DNA from: Elysia chlorotica
Lineage: Eukaryota; Mollusca; Gastropoda; Plakobranchidae
Direction: 5' to 3'
Length of the DNA: 64,000 bases
Assembly: GCA_003991915.1 (NCBI GenBank)
Contig: RQTK01000776.1
Coordinates: forward strand, 26,356 to 90,355
Numbering within the stretch: the stretch's first letter is position 1; each line of letters starts with the position of its first letter. The notes under the pieces are model-generated. The model had not been told where the DNA came from. It saw only the letters and a program-made list of their open reading frames with translations, and searched no databases. Of the stretch, positions 1 through 12,059 are shown piece after piece. The position numbers were made by a program, and so were the translations under genes.

Positions 1-1319
1 GAAGAGGTGTAGAATGAACTACCAAACACACAGGCATCAGTATGCCTTATCCGAGCTGGTAACTTTATTTCATCATTTTTTAGTATCATTTTCTACATCT
101 AGAATCAGTACTAGAAGCTTCGTCATTATAAAAAGATGTTTTATACACACTATATTCATATATAGTAAACGATGGGAGGAATATGGTGATCAACTCTGTC
201 TTTAATCATGGATCCCAGGTTTTGTATACTTTACATTACTTCACGTCATATAGGCAAATCTGATATAATAATAGAAAGATGCAATATTGACCAAGGTTGT
301 GTAAAGCAGAATGAAATCCAGTGATTAAGAAACTGTTAATTTATATAGGTTGTTTAACACGATTAGGTGACGACAGCGTGAAAACACTTCAACGGAGCTG
401 AATCCATAGTTTCCATAGGGGATGCGCGATTTTATGATTTCTACATCATAGTAAGTGTGCTGAATATTCTAACGTGTTTGGGTCCATTCAAATTTATGTT
501 AATAGTTCTAGATTTTTTCCTGAAATGACTTCATGGCATTAGTATCATATTCGAATACATGTACCTGATACTCTCACCTTTATTGGATCTCGTAATTATT
601 TCAATAGACAGAAATGGTAGATAGAGAAACTATGACATCATCATAAGGGTCAAACAAATTGTTTTTATTCAGTTGTCTTAAGTTGATTTTTGCTTTAAAA
701 GATAACTTTCTCCCTTAGATGCAAAGGTTTATTATTTGATTTGTATATGGGCAGTTACAACTCGAATAGACTGAACGAAAAAAATCCGCGCCGAGACCGA
801 CAGGTTCATTATTTTTTTGTAACGCTGTTTCATTTCCAATCGTTTGTTTGCTTTGACACAGACCTGAAAGTAATTATTCTAACTCTAACGGAATCAATCA
901 GAACAATTAAAACCCTATACCGTCATCAATATCTTTGTATACTTTTCTTAATTTCTCTTTTTACCTAGAGCTGTTTTAGAGAATCATTATTTTTTCTATA
1001 ATATTAGAATTGATCAATACCATCAGAAGAATTGATAATGTAGGGATAGGACAAACATCGCAATCAAATCTAAATAATGTTATGTAACCTGTAATCCTAT
1101 AAAATGACATTCATTTGTTGACAAATCATCCTGAGACCAAAAAAATCGCGGATTTGTTGTTCGATCAATATGATCTTTTGCTAAACGTTTGCCTAATCGG
1201 TACTTCCGAAGAACTTAGACTTATATCTACACACACATGTATATGTATATATATATATGTGTGTGTTTTTTTAGTTAATCTAACAGTACAACTGATTATA
1301 TATTCGCATATTTATGTAA

Positions 1320-1355
<36 letters not shown>

Positions 1356-1423
1356 ATGTCTGTATAACAATCCTTCCATAAATCTATCTATTTATTTATC
1401 CTTCTATTGATCTATCTTTGTAT
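1..1423. other. AT-rich stretch without a gene
   Basis: No reading frame here resembles a protein I recognise. The only structured element is a (CTAT)n microsatellite at about 1319-1355, followed by degenerate CTAT-like sequence that runs up to the inverted repeat starting at 1424. Confidence 0.6.
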
Positions 1424-1947
1424 TTATATTATCATTCTACTCATCCATTCTTCCGCATCTTTATATTTACAAAGATTGTCCTGAAGATAAAATCCGATTG
1501 TCTTTTAAGAACGAATCTCCTTGCTAACTGGCGGATCACGTTTTCAATTTTACATTAATGTATGTGTCTATACTGTGTTAACCTTTCTGGTTGGTTTTGA
1601 AAACATAGATAGACAAAGAAAGAAAGAAAGAGAGAGAGAAATAGAGAGGGAGGGAAGGATGAATAGGGAGATAGATAAAGTGAACGCTTGCTTTTTGTGG
1701 ATTCTGAATTACAAAAATGCGGGTCAAAATAAGTGATTTACTTCCAGCATCGCTCCAAACAGTAGGCCTTCCTCAAAAGTTTACCCACCTATCAAAATAT
1801 AATTAAGTGCTTGGAATATAGAGGAGCAAACAAAGAAAATGGGTGGGCACTTTAATCACATACATACACTGTATTGTTTTTATTTACATTACTGTTGACC
1901 TATAAAAATGAAAACACTAAGTCTTAGTTTGAAAGGAGATAAGAAAT
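1424..1947 (+). repeat. Inverted repeat 1, left arm (~524 bp)
   Basis: This arm is the reverse complement of 1956-2476 with about 98% identity. I see a T/C substitution near 1556, a C/T change in the stretch near 1850, a G/T change and one 3-bp length difference near 1795-1810. The loop between the arms is only about 8 bases (1948-1955, CCCATTTT). Both arms contain a GAAA/GA-rich low-complexity patch. No transposase frame is present, so a foldback element, an inverted duplication and an assembly fold-back all remain possible. Confidence 0.9.
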
Positions 1948-1955
1948 CCCATTTT

Positions 1956-2476
1956 ATTTCTTATCTCCTTTCAAACTAAGACTTAGTGTTTTCATTTTTA
2001 TAGGTCAACAGTAATGTAAATAAAAACAATACAGTGTATGTATGTGATTAAAATGCCCACCCATTTTCTTTGTTTGCTCCTCTATATTCCAAGAACTTAA
2101 TTATTTGATAGGTGGGTAAACTTTTGAGGAAGGCCTACTGTTTGGAGCGATGCTGGAAGTAAATCACTTATTTTGACCCGCATTTTTGTAATTCAGAATC
2201 CACAAAAAGCAAGCGTTCACTTTATCTATCTCCCTATTCATCCTTCCCTCCCTCTCTATTTCTCTCTCTCTTTCTTTCTTTCTTTGTCTATCTATGTTTT
2301 CAAAACCAACCAGAAAGGTTAACACAGTATAGACACATACATTGATGTAAAATTGAAAACGTGATCCGCCAGTTAGCAAGGAGATTCGTTCTTAAAAGAC
2401 AATCGGATTTTATCTTCAGGACAATCTTTGTAAATATAAAGATGCGGAAGAATGGATGAGTAGAATGATAATATAA
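1956..2476 (-). repeat. Inverted repeat 1, right arm
   Basis: Mirror copy of 1424-1947. The outer end (GTAGAATGATAATATAA) stops within a few bases of an ATT/GTT microsatellite, whereas the left arm is flanked by TATTTA and CTAT-like sequence, so there is no clear target-site duplication. Confidence 0.9.
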
Positions 2477-2480
2477 TATT

Positions 2481-2481
<1 letters not shown>

Positions 2482-2534
<53 letters not shown>

Positions 2535-2543
2535 GCTGTTGTT
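2482..2543. repeat. (TTG)n microsatellite
   Basis: About 20 TTG units abutting the end of inverted repeat 1, followed by T/G-rich sequence to about 2640. Confidence 0.9.
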
Positions 2544-3370
2544 TATTGTTTGTAGTTGTTGTGCTTTTGTTTGTTTTGTGTTGTTGTTTTTTGGTTGTTT
2601 AACTTTGCTTGGTTTTTTCTTTATTTGGGGGTATTGCTCTTTTTTAACTTAGCAATCCAATAACATACTTCTTTTGTTGAATTTACGTTTATTATTTTCA
2701 TGAATTATTAAATGGGTGAAACGTGTATTTTGAAGATATTTCGAAATCATTTGACTACATTGAGATCAGTTGGTAGCGATCTGTCTTGGCGAGCAGGATT
2801 AAAGATGTTGCCTTCGTATTTCTATAGTAAACTTTGGAATTTCTAGGGCACTTGTCTAGATCAGCAACATGACACTGCAGGTTTGGACAATAGATTTCTC
2901 AAGATATGACATATTTTTCGCTCTCATTTTTCCATCTACTCAGAAACTATTTTGCTCAATCCTGAGAGATAGTTTTTTTTTACATTGAAGGGTAAATCTT
3001 TGTTACAAAGAAACAAAAATGGCTTTTAATATACGTGTATTACAGTGAAAGTGTCACAAAGATTGTACAAAAGATAATGCGCACGATGGTAACAGCTTTC
3101 GGCCTAGTTTGTGACACATCCCAAGGTGTTTTTTCAATGTAGATAAAATGTGGGCATTGCATAAGATTTTATTGTATAAATGCGACGCCTCTCACGTAGA
3201 GGGTTTTATCTAGTCAAGCTTTACCAATACAAAATAGTAGTTTATTATGTTACCATGCGCTTTTTTCTGTTGTTTTTTTCGTGTTTTTTTTAAAGTTGTT
3301 TTTGCGATGGTTTTTTGTTGTTTGTTATTTGAGCATTAGTTGTTGTTTTGTTTTGTTTTAAGGGTAGATG
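2544..3370. other. Gene-free sequence
   Basis: T-rich unique sequence. I see no coding, RNA or repeat signature beyond short T/G-rich runs near 3260-3360. Confidence 0.5.
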
Positions 3371-3398
3371 AGAGAGACAGAGCGAAAAGAGCGTGATA

Positions 3399-3522
<124 letters not shown>

Positions 3523-3977
3523 GAGGCAGACAGAGGGAGAGAGAGACGCATATATTTCCAGGTTTAACTACCTAAGGTTATAAGTTGCAGTAGTTTAAAG
3601 TCGTCGCAGCCTTCTAACTCGTAAATTTAAGACGTCTAATTAATCGTACCACACCGTTTTAGCTAATTACGAAACCCGGACACTGTACAGCAGTAGTACT
3701 ATAAACTTGGACCCGGAATATTTGTAGCCTATACTATACAAAACGTACCCTAGTCCAGGGTTTAACTTTGTAGGACGGTTGTACTTACTGCCTATATACT
3801 AGCTATGTGTAGACTCATTGAACTCACGGTTAAATTAATCGTGCTTTGTGTACAATAAAAGAGTGATCGCAAAAAACAGGCTGTGCTGATCTTTCGTTTT
3901 AACTGTTGGTAACAATCATCATAATTCTGTTTATCACAATACGATATGGCCGCTGTAGCTAGCTTTTATAGTAGACT

Positions 3978-4519
3978 ACTGCAATTGCGTTTGTGAAGAT
4001 TGATATCAGTGCGTAGAAATTATTATTCAATCTATGAATCACTCAATCAAGCAATCAGTCAATCAAGCAATCCATTGATCGGGATCTTTTATGAAGAGCA
4101 CTTTATTGATTTATTCATCTCTATTCCAGGAACCCTAGTGGCTCTGTGATTAAAATATTTGCCTGCATATAATGCAACTATTTTTATGAGGTTCGAGCCA
4201 ACACAGTCTTTGAATAATTGGGTTTATAATTGTTTTCTGTTTGTTTTTTGTTTTTAATTATTTTCACATGTCTCTACGCAACCGTCAGGTGCAATACGTT
4301 GGTCCGAGGATGGAATCTCAGCTATTGCCTCCGTTTCCATAAATTTTCGGGAAATTCCAGAGAACCTAAGCTCAGAAAGATATTACATTGTTTTGATAAA
4401 ACAGCTTTTACTTGAGTTCGATATTATGTCAAGAGAACAGACTATATCGAAAAATAAATTGTGCACACCAACAAAAAAAACCCACAAAACAAAAACATTT
4501 ATTTCAGTCTGTCATAAAA
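3978..4519 (+). repeat. Inverted repeat 2, left arm (~540 bp)
   Basis: Reverse complement of 4764-5305 at about 98-99% identity; differences are seen near 4419 (GAGTTCG versus GAGTTTG) and in the A/C run near 4480-4493. The arm includes a tRNA-like segment at about 4135-4205 with an A-box-like TGGCTCTGTGAT and a B-box-like GGTTCGAGCC, so a SINE lies inside the duplicated unit. No transposase is present. Confidence 0.9.
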
Positions 4520-4763
4520 TTATTATTATTATTATTATTATTATTAATTTATTATTTTTATTATAAATTTGTATTGTTGTTGTTGTCAATATTTATTTTA
4601 TATTTACAATAGTTATTAGATAGCTTATTGTTATAAATCACCCAAACCCTCACACACTAACAATTTCATGCACACTCATTATAAATGATGATTCCGTACA
4701 TGCTCAGCTAATCTGATCCATGTTTTCCAAACTTTTGATTTTCCACCACTACGATCCATGTGC
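4520..4763. repeat. Spacer of inverted repeat 2 with (ATT)n tract
   Basis: The 244-bp spacer begins with about 35 bases of ATT repeats (near 4518-4555), then T-rich and unique sequence. It separates the two arms of inverted repeat 2. Confidence 0.8.
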
Positions 4764-5302
4764 TTTTATGACAGACTGAAATAAATGTTTTTGTTTTGTG
4801 GGGTTTTTTTGTTGGTGTGCACAATTTATTTTTCGATATAGTCTGTTCTCTTGACATAATATCAAACTCAAGTAAAAGCTGTTTTATCAAAACAATGTAA
4901 TATCTTTCTGAGCTTAGGTTCTCTGGAATTTCCCGAAAATTTATGGAAACGGAGGCAATAGCTGAGATTCCATCCTCGGACCAACGTATTGCACCTGACG
5001 GTTGCGTAGAGACATGTGAAAATAATTAAAAACAAAAAACAAACAGAAAACAATTATAAACCCAATTATTCAAAGACTGTGTTGGCTCGAACCTCATAAA
5101 AATAGTTGCATTATATGCAGGCAAATATTTTAATCACAGAGCCACTAGGGTTCCTGGAATAGAGATGAATAAATCAATAAAGTGCTCTTCATAAAAGATC
5201 CCGATCAATGGATTGCTTGATTGACTGATTGCTTGATTGAGTGATTCATAGATTGAATAATAATTTCTACGCACTGATATCAATCTTCACAAACGCAATT
5301 GC

Positions 5303-5305
<3 letters not shown>
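4764..5305 (-). repeat. Inverted repeat 2, right arm
   Basis: Mirror copy of 3978-4519, ending at ACTGCAATTGCG read on the minus strand and abutting a (TTA)n array at 5307. Like inverted repeat 1, its outer edge lies against a trinucleotide microsatellite. Confidence 0.9.

Positions 5306-5306
<1 letters not shown>

Positions 5307-5355
<49 letters not shown>
5307..5355. repeat. (TTA)n microsatellite
   Basis: About 16 TTA units, then a tRNA-like SINE head on the minus strand to about 5480 (GGAGACCGAACCCGC, B-box-like in reverse). Confidence 0.85.
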
Positions 5356-5356
<1 letters not shown>

Positions 5357-5639
5357 ATCTCGATTCAGACCAATAGGTACGATCAAATACGAAAAACACC
5401 GAGGACTCGAATGGAGACCGAACCCGCATTCTCGTTGAAGACAGGTACCTTAATATCTATTCGGCCATCTTCATCCCCAAAACTACATTATTTCAAGAAG
5501 TCGTCCAACAACCATAGGTACCTTTTTAAAGATTGAAAATTTTCAATCGGATATGAAAAGAAATAGTATACTGAAACAAGTAAGAAAAAAATCAAGGTAG
5601 AAAAAGGTCATGGGTAAGATTTTAACATCCAATGCTCGC

Positions 5640-5745
5640 AAGTAGGCTATTACGATATGGTCCCAAGACTAACGTCTGAAAATTTTAAGTGCTGTCACAC
5701 CGAGACAGAACGAGCATACTAAGGCTTCTGTCTCACCTTATTATT
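5640..5745 (-). mobile_element. SINE tail fragment
   Basis: Carries the conserved tail block of the local SINE family in reverse: CCCAAGACTAACGTCTGA, a GTGCTG-CACAC block and GAGACAG-TCTGTCTCA blocks. The head is missing. Confidence 0.6.
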
Positions 5746-5835
5746 TTTACTGAAATCGACTCCACTAGAAATGGAAAAAAAACGTGGCATATCGGGAATA
5801 AAACGGAGATCCTATCTCTGTGTTTGTTGTTGGGC

Positions 5836-6075
5836 TTGTTTTAACGCAAAAACCTGCACTATATAGGCTATATTTTGGACGAACCCCTAGACTGACGTCT
5901 GACAAGTTGATGTGCGGCCACACACGAGACAGGACGGGGATACCATGACTCCTGTCTCAGCCGGTCACATTTAACTGACACTGACCCAACCAGTAGGGAG
6001 CGCAATCGCCAGGGCTCGACCCTGGACCTTTTGCGTCGGATGCCGATGTTCTACCCCAGAACCACCGCGCCCCTC
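5836..6075 (-). mobile_element. tRNA-derived SINE, near full length
   Basis: On the minus strand the tRNA-like head reads from about 6075 (B-box-like GGTCGAGCCCTGG), then the conserved core CTACTGGTTGGGTCAGTGTC, a GAGACAGGAGTCATGG block and a tail with AGTCTAGGGG-TTCGTCC and TATAGCCTATATAG. The same module order recurs at 13630-13937, 39765-40010 and 54964-55147. It has no open reading frame and would depend on a LINE partner. Confidence 0.75.
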
Positions 6076-6079
6076 ATCT

Positions 6080-7050
6080 CTGTGTGTGTACATTTTTTAA
6101 GAAATCAATAATCCACAGATATGAAGATCTATACATGTTTTTATGGAGGTGCTGTGACTAGAAATGGCTAGGGGCTAGTTCATCATTGATAAACACGGTG
6201 ACCTTTAAAGTTACTTACCCTTGCAGAAAATTAGTCCACAGAGGTTGGCTGGTGCTGTTGACGAGTGTCCAATTAGAAACAACTGCGTAAAATTCCAGTT
6301 GAAGAAACAGAAATTAGCCCAGAACTTCCTGCGCGTAAGGAGTGCTTCCACAGGATGTACGGAAATCTTTTATTATAGAAATCCACAGAAAACTCACAAA
6401 TCTTTTTGGTAGTGTCTCTTTCAGTTTTTCTTTACACCACTTTAGTTACTATATCCTCAAGTCAAAATAAAGTTATAGGCCTACAGTTTTTACACGCTTT
6501 TCTGGCACCGAAACTTTAACGCCCAACGTTGAAGTCCGATGAAATAATAGCTTTTAAAAGGGTTTTACAGATAAAAATAACAGTCACTAGTAGACAGAAC
6601 GCTACGTTGACTTTAATTAAAACTAATTTGATTTCATTTAAAATTAGGAATGGGTGAGAAATAATCAGGTAACTTTACTTTGCTCGGAAAAAACAAAGTA
6701 TGTACGGAATTTACAAAATTAAACAGTATAGAATAGCTCACCAACTCCTTAAAAAACATTAAGGAAGGTTTACAGTAGGTCATCACAACATTGATTTATT
6801 TTACACCTCTCTCTGCTCTATGGCATTTTACTGGTCAATACTTTAAAGTCGATTCATCCTTACCGAACAACAGTAACTTTGTTTAATGAATAACTTAGAA
6901 ATAAAAATATATGTTTGACTGAGGCGCCTAAATCTATTTTCAAAGTGATGTGTATTTTAATTAATTAGAATTCATCTTGTATGCGCGATAGCGGCCTTAC
7001 TTCGGCTCCCCTTGACTTGAAACTGTCATGTAGGCCTACTTTACTGCTTA
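6080..7050. other. Gene-free sequence
   Basis: AT-rich unique sequence with no recognisable coding segment. A short frame at 6221-6412 has no domain character. Confidence 0.5.
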
Positions 7051-7636
7051 AAGTGTATAGAATATAAATAGTATGCCACCAAGACTTTGGAAAATATTTA
7101 AAACAAAGTCAGACATTCTCAACTGCACTCAGTGCATATCCCTTTAATTCATGTCTCCAGTGCTTCAGTGTTCATCCGTGTCTTAGTGCACTCAATGTTC
7201 CCAATCAACGAATTCGGGAAAACTCTGAAATAATTATATTATTGTTACAATGGAAAATAATACGGGCGGTGTTAGCGCAGACAAAAGACGCAAATTAAAA
7301 ATGCATAGCGCTTGTGACATTCACAGAGTGATCTATTGGATATGGAGAGAGACCAACTATGTGGCTTTTATCTAATCACTACATCCAACGGTGAACTGGG
7401 TCCAGTGAGTGGAAATGTATTGAAATAAAGCCGGCAGGATTGGGTAAATCGCTTTTCAGTAAAGTTATAAGCCGATGGAATTAAAGACAAAAAATTAATC
7501 ATCTTTTTTTCATGAAATTCTATACGTTGAACAAAATAACAAGAACCGGGAGCCTAAGACGGTTTGGACATACTACAAAAGAACTTGGCAATGTTAATTT
7601 CTAGTGGATTACTATAGTCAATAATATTATTACTAA

Positions 7637-7722
<86 letters not shown>
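7051..7722 (+). repeat. Segment C of the local mosaic (source copy) ending in (ATT)n
   Basis: Near-identical to 25938-26573. Observed differences are C/A near 7189, T/C near 7317, one inserted T near 7613 and a longer (ATT)n array here (about 7637-7722). The body is repeat-poor and includes the homeodomain/POU-like stretch GCAAATTAAAAATGCAT. No reading frame is conserved. Confidence 0.9.
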
Positions 7723-7723
<1 letters not shown>

Positions 7724-7739
7724 GTTGTCGTTCTTGTTG

Positions 7740-9180
7740 TTGTTGCTGTTGTTGTTGTTGTTGTTGTTACTATTTTGTGTACTTTTTTCTGTTTCTGAGA
7801 AGTTATTTTTAATTAAGAAACAATGCATAAAATTATTTTTTCAACCAAAGAATTTTTTACTTTAATTTATTAATATTTGTTTGAACAAGCTCTACTGGTG
7901 TAATATAAATGATCACTTGCAGTGAGACACGGAGGAGCACCGAAAAAACCCAAAAATATTTTCATTTAGAACCATAGTGAGCTACATCATTAAGAAATTA
8001 GGTACAGATAGAACATTTTACATTCAAGTCTAAAAGGCTTGAAGGCTAAACGAAAATACTCACCGAGTATTATTCTATTGTAACTATGATATTAATTTCA
8101 AATAAATGGACCAGTATCAATCTTATTATGCAAAAATGATTCACTTTAGTCAATTCGGTGAGTTTGCCTGCTACTTTTGGTAGCCTCGAGTGAGACTAAA
8201 CGAATTATTGGTTCAGTTTTGAAATTTTGATTACGCGAGTATTATGCCGTAAAACAAAATAATTCCTTGCAATCAACAAATTTTGAGAATAGTCGATGGA
8301 TGGAAGCCATATGCTGTGTTTGTATTTTTTATATTAACATTTGAAATTTCAAGAGAAACGCTTGTAATGGTAAATATCTTCAGCTGTATTTGATATACAT
8401 GAATTAGGCCTACTATTGCACGTCATACCATTGAAGCGAAAGTGTATGGAAAAGCACTGTACCTTGATGGATCCTATCTGACTGTAGGTGCAGTAAGTCC
8501 AACGATGCTCTGAATCGGACGATGAGAACTGCTCTTTATCTAGGTGTTAAGTTTAACAACAATGTGGTTCTTGTAACTTTAGATCTAGAATAGCCATACA
8601 TCGCTTTCATTTTGTGCGTTTTAAATCCGATAGCAAAAAAGTTGTGACTTCTTCACGCTCATCATAATTATTATTTGTTTGTTTGTTTGTTGCTGCTTGT
8701 TTTTAAGATCTTGTTTAAAACAAAGATAATTGAGAATAATACTTGTATAGTCTGCCACTAAATTCTGAAAGTTACAATAAGAAATGTCACGAAATGGTTC
8801 AATATATGTTGTAACAGCGACAAACATATTACTATCGCCACTAAAAATACTTTTGTATTCCTAGTCGCACTTACTCTTGAAAATCATACGCAGTTAAGGT
8901 GGCACCATCTTTTCAAACAAACAAAAAAGAATAAAATTCTCGAAACTTAACACAGTAAAACTTTATCACCGAAAACAACAACGTGACTCTGAAGTTATCT
9001 GGAAAAAGAAATGTTTTCTCCCTATGGATAAATACATTCTGATATTCACCACCGATTCTAAAACTTTTAATCACTTCTGAAACCACCGAACAAAGTATGA
9101 GTCATTGATCATTTCCATTTAATCATATAGAAAAATTATTCCAACCTTGGTCGGAGCATGCAGCGACAAAGCCCGAGTAG
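7740..9180. other. Gene-free sequence
   Basis: A short (GTT)n tail near 7736-7768, then AT-rich unique sequence. No coding or RNA gene was seen. Confidence 0.5.
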
Positions 9181-9189
9181 CACTGCTGC

Positions 9190-9670
9190 TGTTGCTGCTG
9201 CTGTTGATGATGATGGAGATGAAGATGCTGAAGTGGATGTTGATTAAGATTCCACAATTACCATCTAACTCTGTGGACATGGCACGCAGGTGAGTGCGCG
9301 TTGTGTGCCCACAAAACAAGTCACGCCTGGTCAGAGAGAATGAGAGAGAGAGATAGAGAGAGGAGGGAGAAATAGGGAGGAGGGAGAGAGGTGTTGGCTT
9401 AGAAATGATGACAGAGGGTGCGGGAGGGGGGAGAGGTTACCTACAGAGGCGCGCGCGACATGTCGCGAATAGCGGCGGCTCATCAGAGACGAAGGCTTCA
9501 CGCCCTGGCGCTCACTCCTCTAGAGACCGTGCGGCTTTGTCGCTGCGTGAGTTCCATCATGGTGGTACCAGGGAGTGTTCAATAGTGAGAGGTTTCACTC
9601 TGAGAAATTGGCGTTTGTGGATCGAAATAATGAAGGCGTTATTTTCCTTCCGTAAACCTTAGAAAAAAAA
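9190..9670 (+). repeat. Segment B of the local mosaic (source copy)
   Basis: Near-identical to 25454-25934; I see one substitution (ATCATGG versus ATCATTG near 9560). It starts in a GCTGCT/GTTGAT run, contains a GA-rich patch and then a CpG-rich unique stretch (about 9420-9640, with GCGCGCGCGAC), and ends at an A-run. Reading frames over it lack domain character. Confidence 0.9.
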
Positions 9671-9962
9671 ACTGTCGGAAGTTTGGCCAACCATCTGAAT
9701 TACAATACAGAAATAATGTGAAATGCATCACGCTAGGTTCCTGTATCAATGGCACTTTTGTGAGCTCTTTTTGTGAATCGTCTCACTAAATCTAGAGTCT
9801 CCGGTGATTCTGCACAGGGATGTAGTGGCACTATGAGTTGGGGAACGGAGTCTACCAGAGTGCTAGCATGTGAGAGAGAATGTGAGAGATAAGTTTCGTA
9901 TGTTGGTTTCTCAGTATCCGACAATTTAAAAACTTCTGCTACACAGAAACAGCGCGTGGGAT

Positions 9963-10095
9963 TACCAAGGCACACCTGGTCACATTATACTGACAACGAC
10001 ACAACCAGTAAGAAACAAAATCCGGAAAATCAATTTTCTCTATCGCGGGCTCGAACCGCGACCTCCCTCACGGAAGAGTTCGCCTTCTCCCCGCC
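9963..10095 (-). mobile_element. Partial SINE
   Basis: In reverse it holds a B-box-like GGTTCGAGCCCGCGATAG head, an altered core (CTTACTGGTTGTGTCGTTGT) and part of the tail, cut off by a GA-rich region. Confidence 0.55.
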
Positions 10096-10249
10096 CAGGA
10101 GAGAGAGAGATATAGTATGAGAGAGTGACAGTGGAAAGGAGAGATATAAACAGGTAATTGTAAAGAAGGGGGAGATAAATAGAGAGAGGACCAAAAGGAA
10201 AGATAGAGTATGGGAGAGTTGGTGAGTTAGCAAAATGCACAAGAATCAA

Positions 10250-10281
10250 CGTAAAGAGAGAGAGAGAGAGAGACAGAGAGA

Positions 10282-10315
<34 letters not shown>
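10250..10315. repeat. (GA)n microsatellite
   Basis: Interrupted GA dinucleotides within a wider purine-rich tract from about 10100 to 10380. Confidence 0.9.
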
Positions 10316-10317
<2 letters not shown>

Positions 10318-11097
10318 TTAAGAAAGAAAGAAAAAAGCGATGCATATAGAGATATAGAGATGGCTAAACAAAACTGAAAGTGGCTTAGCATAGTTTGTAC
10401 TTCAAAATGATATCATAAAGGTTTCTGTATTAGTAAACAAAATTATTTCGTATTAAAAAAAAAACAGAAATATGAATAGATAAGAATAAATTATTGACTT
10501 CAGTGTACACATTTTAGCATATCAAAGAGAGCAGTGGTCTAACTATAGTAATTTTGTTATTATAGATAGAATACATTATATCTAAAAGGTATTTTTTAGC
10601 CAAAGCAGCATTTATATGAAGTGTTCTAACTATCTCAACAAATTACACGTCGTCTGTTGCTGTAACTTTTAGCTATTTGGATTATTTGCCTCCTCTTTGC
10701 TAAAGCCTCGGTTTAGGCAATTGGCACATTAATCGGTTTTATTGGGTCTACATTGCTGGCCAAAATACGCCCCCCCCCCCCTCTTTCTTTTTTCATTGAT
10801 CCCTATATAAAAATGTAAGAGTTCTATAAGCCATACAGCTTGGATTTACAGTACCGTAGATAAAGAAGTCGATGCCCTCCAAGAAAAAATCTTTGTATGT
10901 GTTTTATAAACCCCTTATTAGTATCAGTAGTAAATCATAATCATTATCCAACCTATTGGCTTACTTAAGAACAAATATAATAATGAATGTTAAGGTTGAA
11001 GTGTTCTTACTTTAAGTACACAATTACGCCTTCCCATCCTTGTCTTCCGATCTTTCTATCTCTATCTATGCCTCTACTTTTCTTCCTTCTCCTTTCT

Positions 11098-11103
11098 CTC
11101 TCC

Positions 11104-11179
<76 letters not shown>

Positions 11180-11205
11180 ATATATATATATATACACACA
11201 CATAA
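11098..11205. repeat. (CT)n followed by (TA)n(CA)n
   Basis: About 65 bases of CT dinucleotides, then TATATA and CACACA. Pyrimidine-rich sequence continues to about 11500. The Leu/Ser-rich frames here are translation of low complexity. Confidence 0.9.
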
Positions 11206-11759
11206 TTATGTATCCTCGTCATTTATATATCTAGCTCACTCTCTGTTTTTCCCCAACCGTCACCCGCCTCTTAATTCTTGTTTTTTATATTCCTCGATCT
11301 TTCCTCATCTTTCTTTCTTCCTTTGTCCATCCTTCTATTCCTGTCTTTCTCCATCTTTTCTCACCTCTTTTTTCTTCATATTTGTCTCTTTTCTGTGTCT
11401 TTTCTCTGCTTCCTGATTCTTCTTTTTATTCTATTTCTGTCTCCCGCTTCTCTTTCTTTTTCTTTCACCCCTACCCCCTCCCTTTTTTCCACCGCGAAAA
11501 AAAATCAATAGCGTTATCATCATTGGCTCATTACATCCAAGTGTCAGCTGATTACCTTTGTTTCTTGAGGGGGGGAATGGGGCTTTCTCCTTCTCTCACA
11601 AAACTTTCCTTTTTCGTGCTCACCTCGTACTCATCACAGCCTCTCCAAGACGTAAGACAGTTCCTTTTTTCCACCTCCTTGGTTGGTATTGTCTCGCCCT
11701 TTTGCCTTTGTAGAAATCCTTCAGACAATGCGCCTACGATGAAGCAGGCAGCTTAACAG

Positions 11760-12020
11760 CCCCCAGCCCCCGCTCCTCAGCAGAGAGATGTGGTAACCGT
11801 AGTTATGGCACCGCTGTGGTATTGGTCGTTATGATGGCGCTGGTGCTGATGCTGGTGCTGGTGCTGGTGCCACAAGAGCCTTGGTATCTCGGCGATCTGG
11901 CGTAAATAGCCATTAGCAGTGATCAAGTCGCCTGTATTGACTCAGAGCTCCAAATTAAGACCGTCTCCGAGGGCCCTCACAGCGGGGCCATTATCCCTGG
12001 GCGCGCGCAGACCAAGTGAC
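11760..12020. other. GC-balanced repeat-free stretch, possible regulatory element
   Basis: After a GCTGGT short tandem repeat (about 11840-11873), the sequence becomes balanced in composition and free of known repeats (about 11880-12015, ending in GGGCGCGCGCAGACC). It differs sharply from the surrounding AT-rich DNA and has no open frame. A conserved non-coding element is an inference from composition only. Confidence 0.25.
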
Positions 12021-12059
12021 AAAATACCACTAGAATCATGTCCATGGTTTCTCTACTTT

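Noticed and set aside
9405-9662. An 85-residue frame, duplicated at 25669-25926, as a conserved gene
   Set aside because: The duplication covers a larger block regardless of reading frame, and there is no domain, splice or promoter support.
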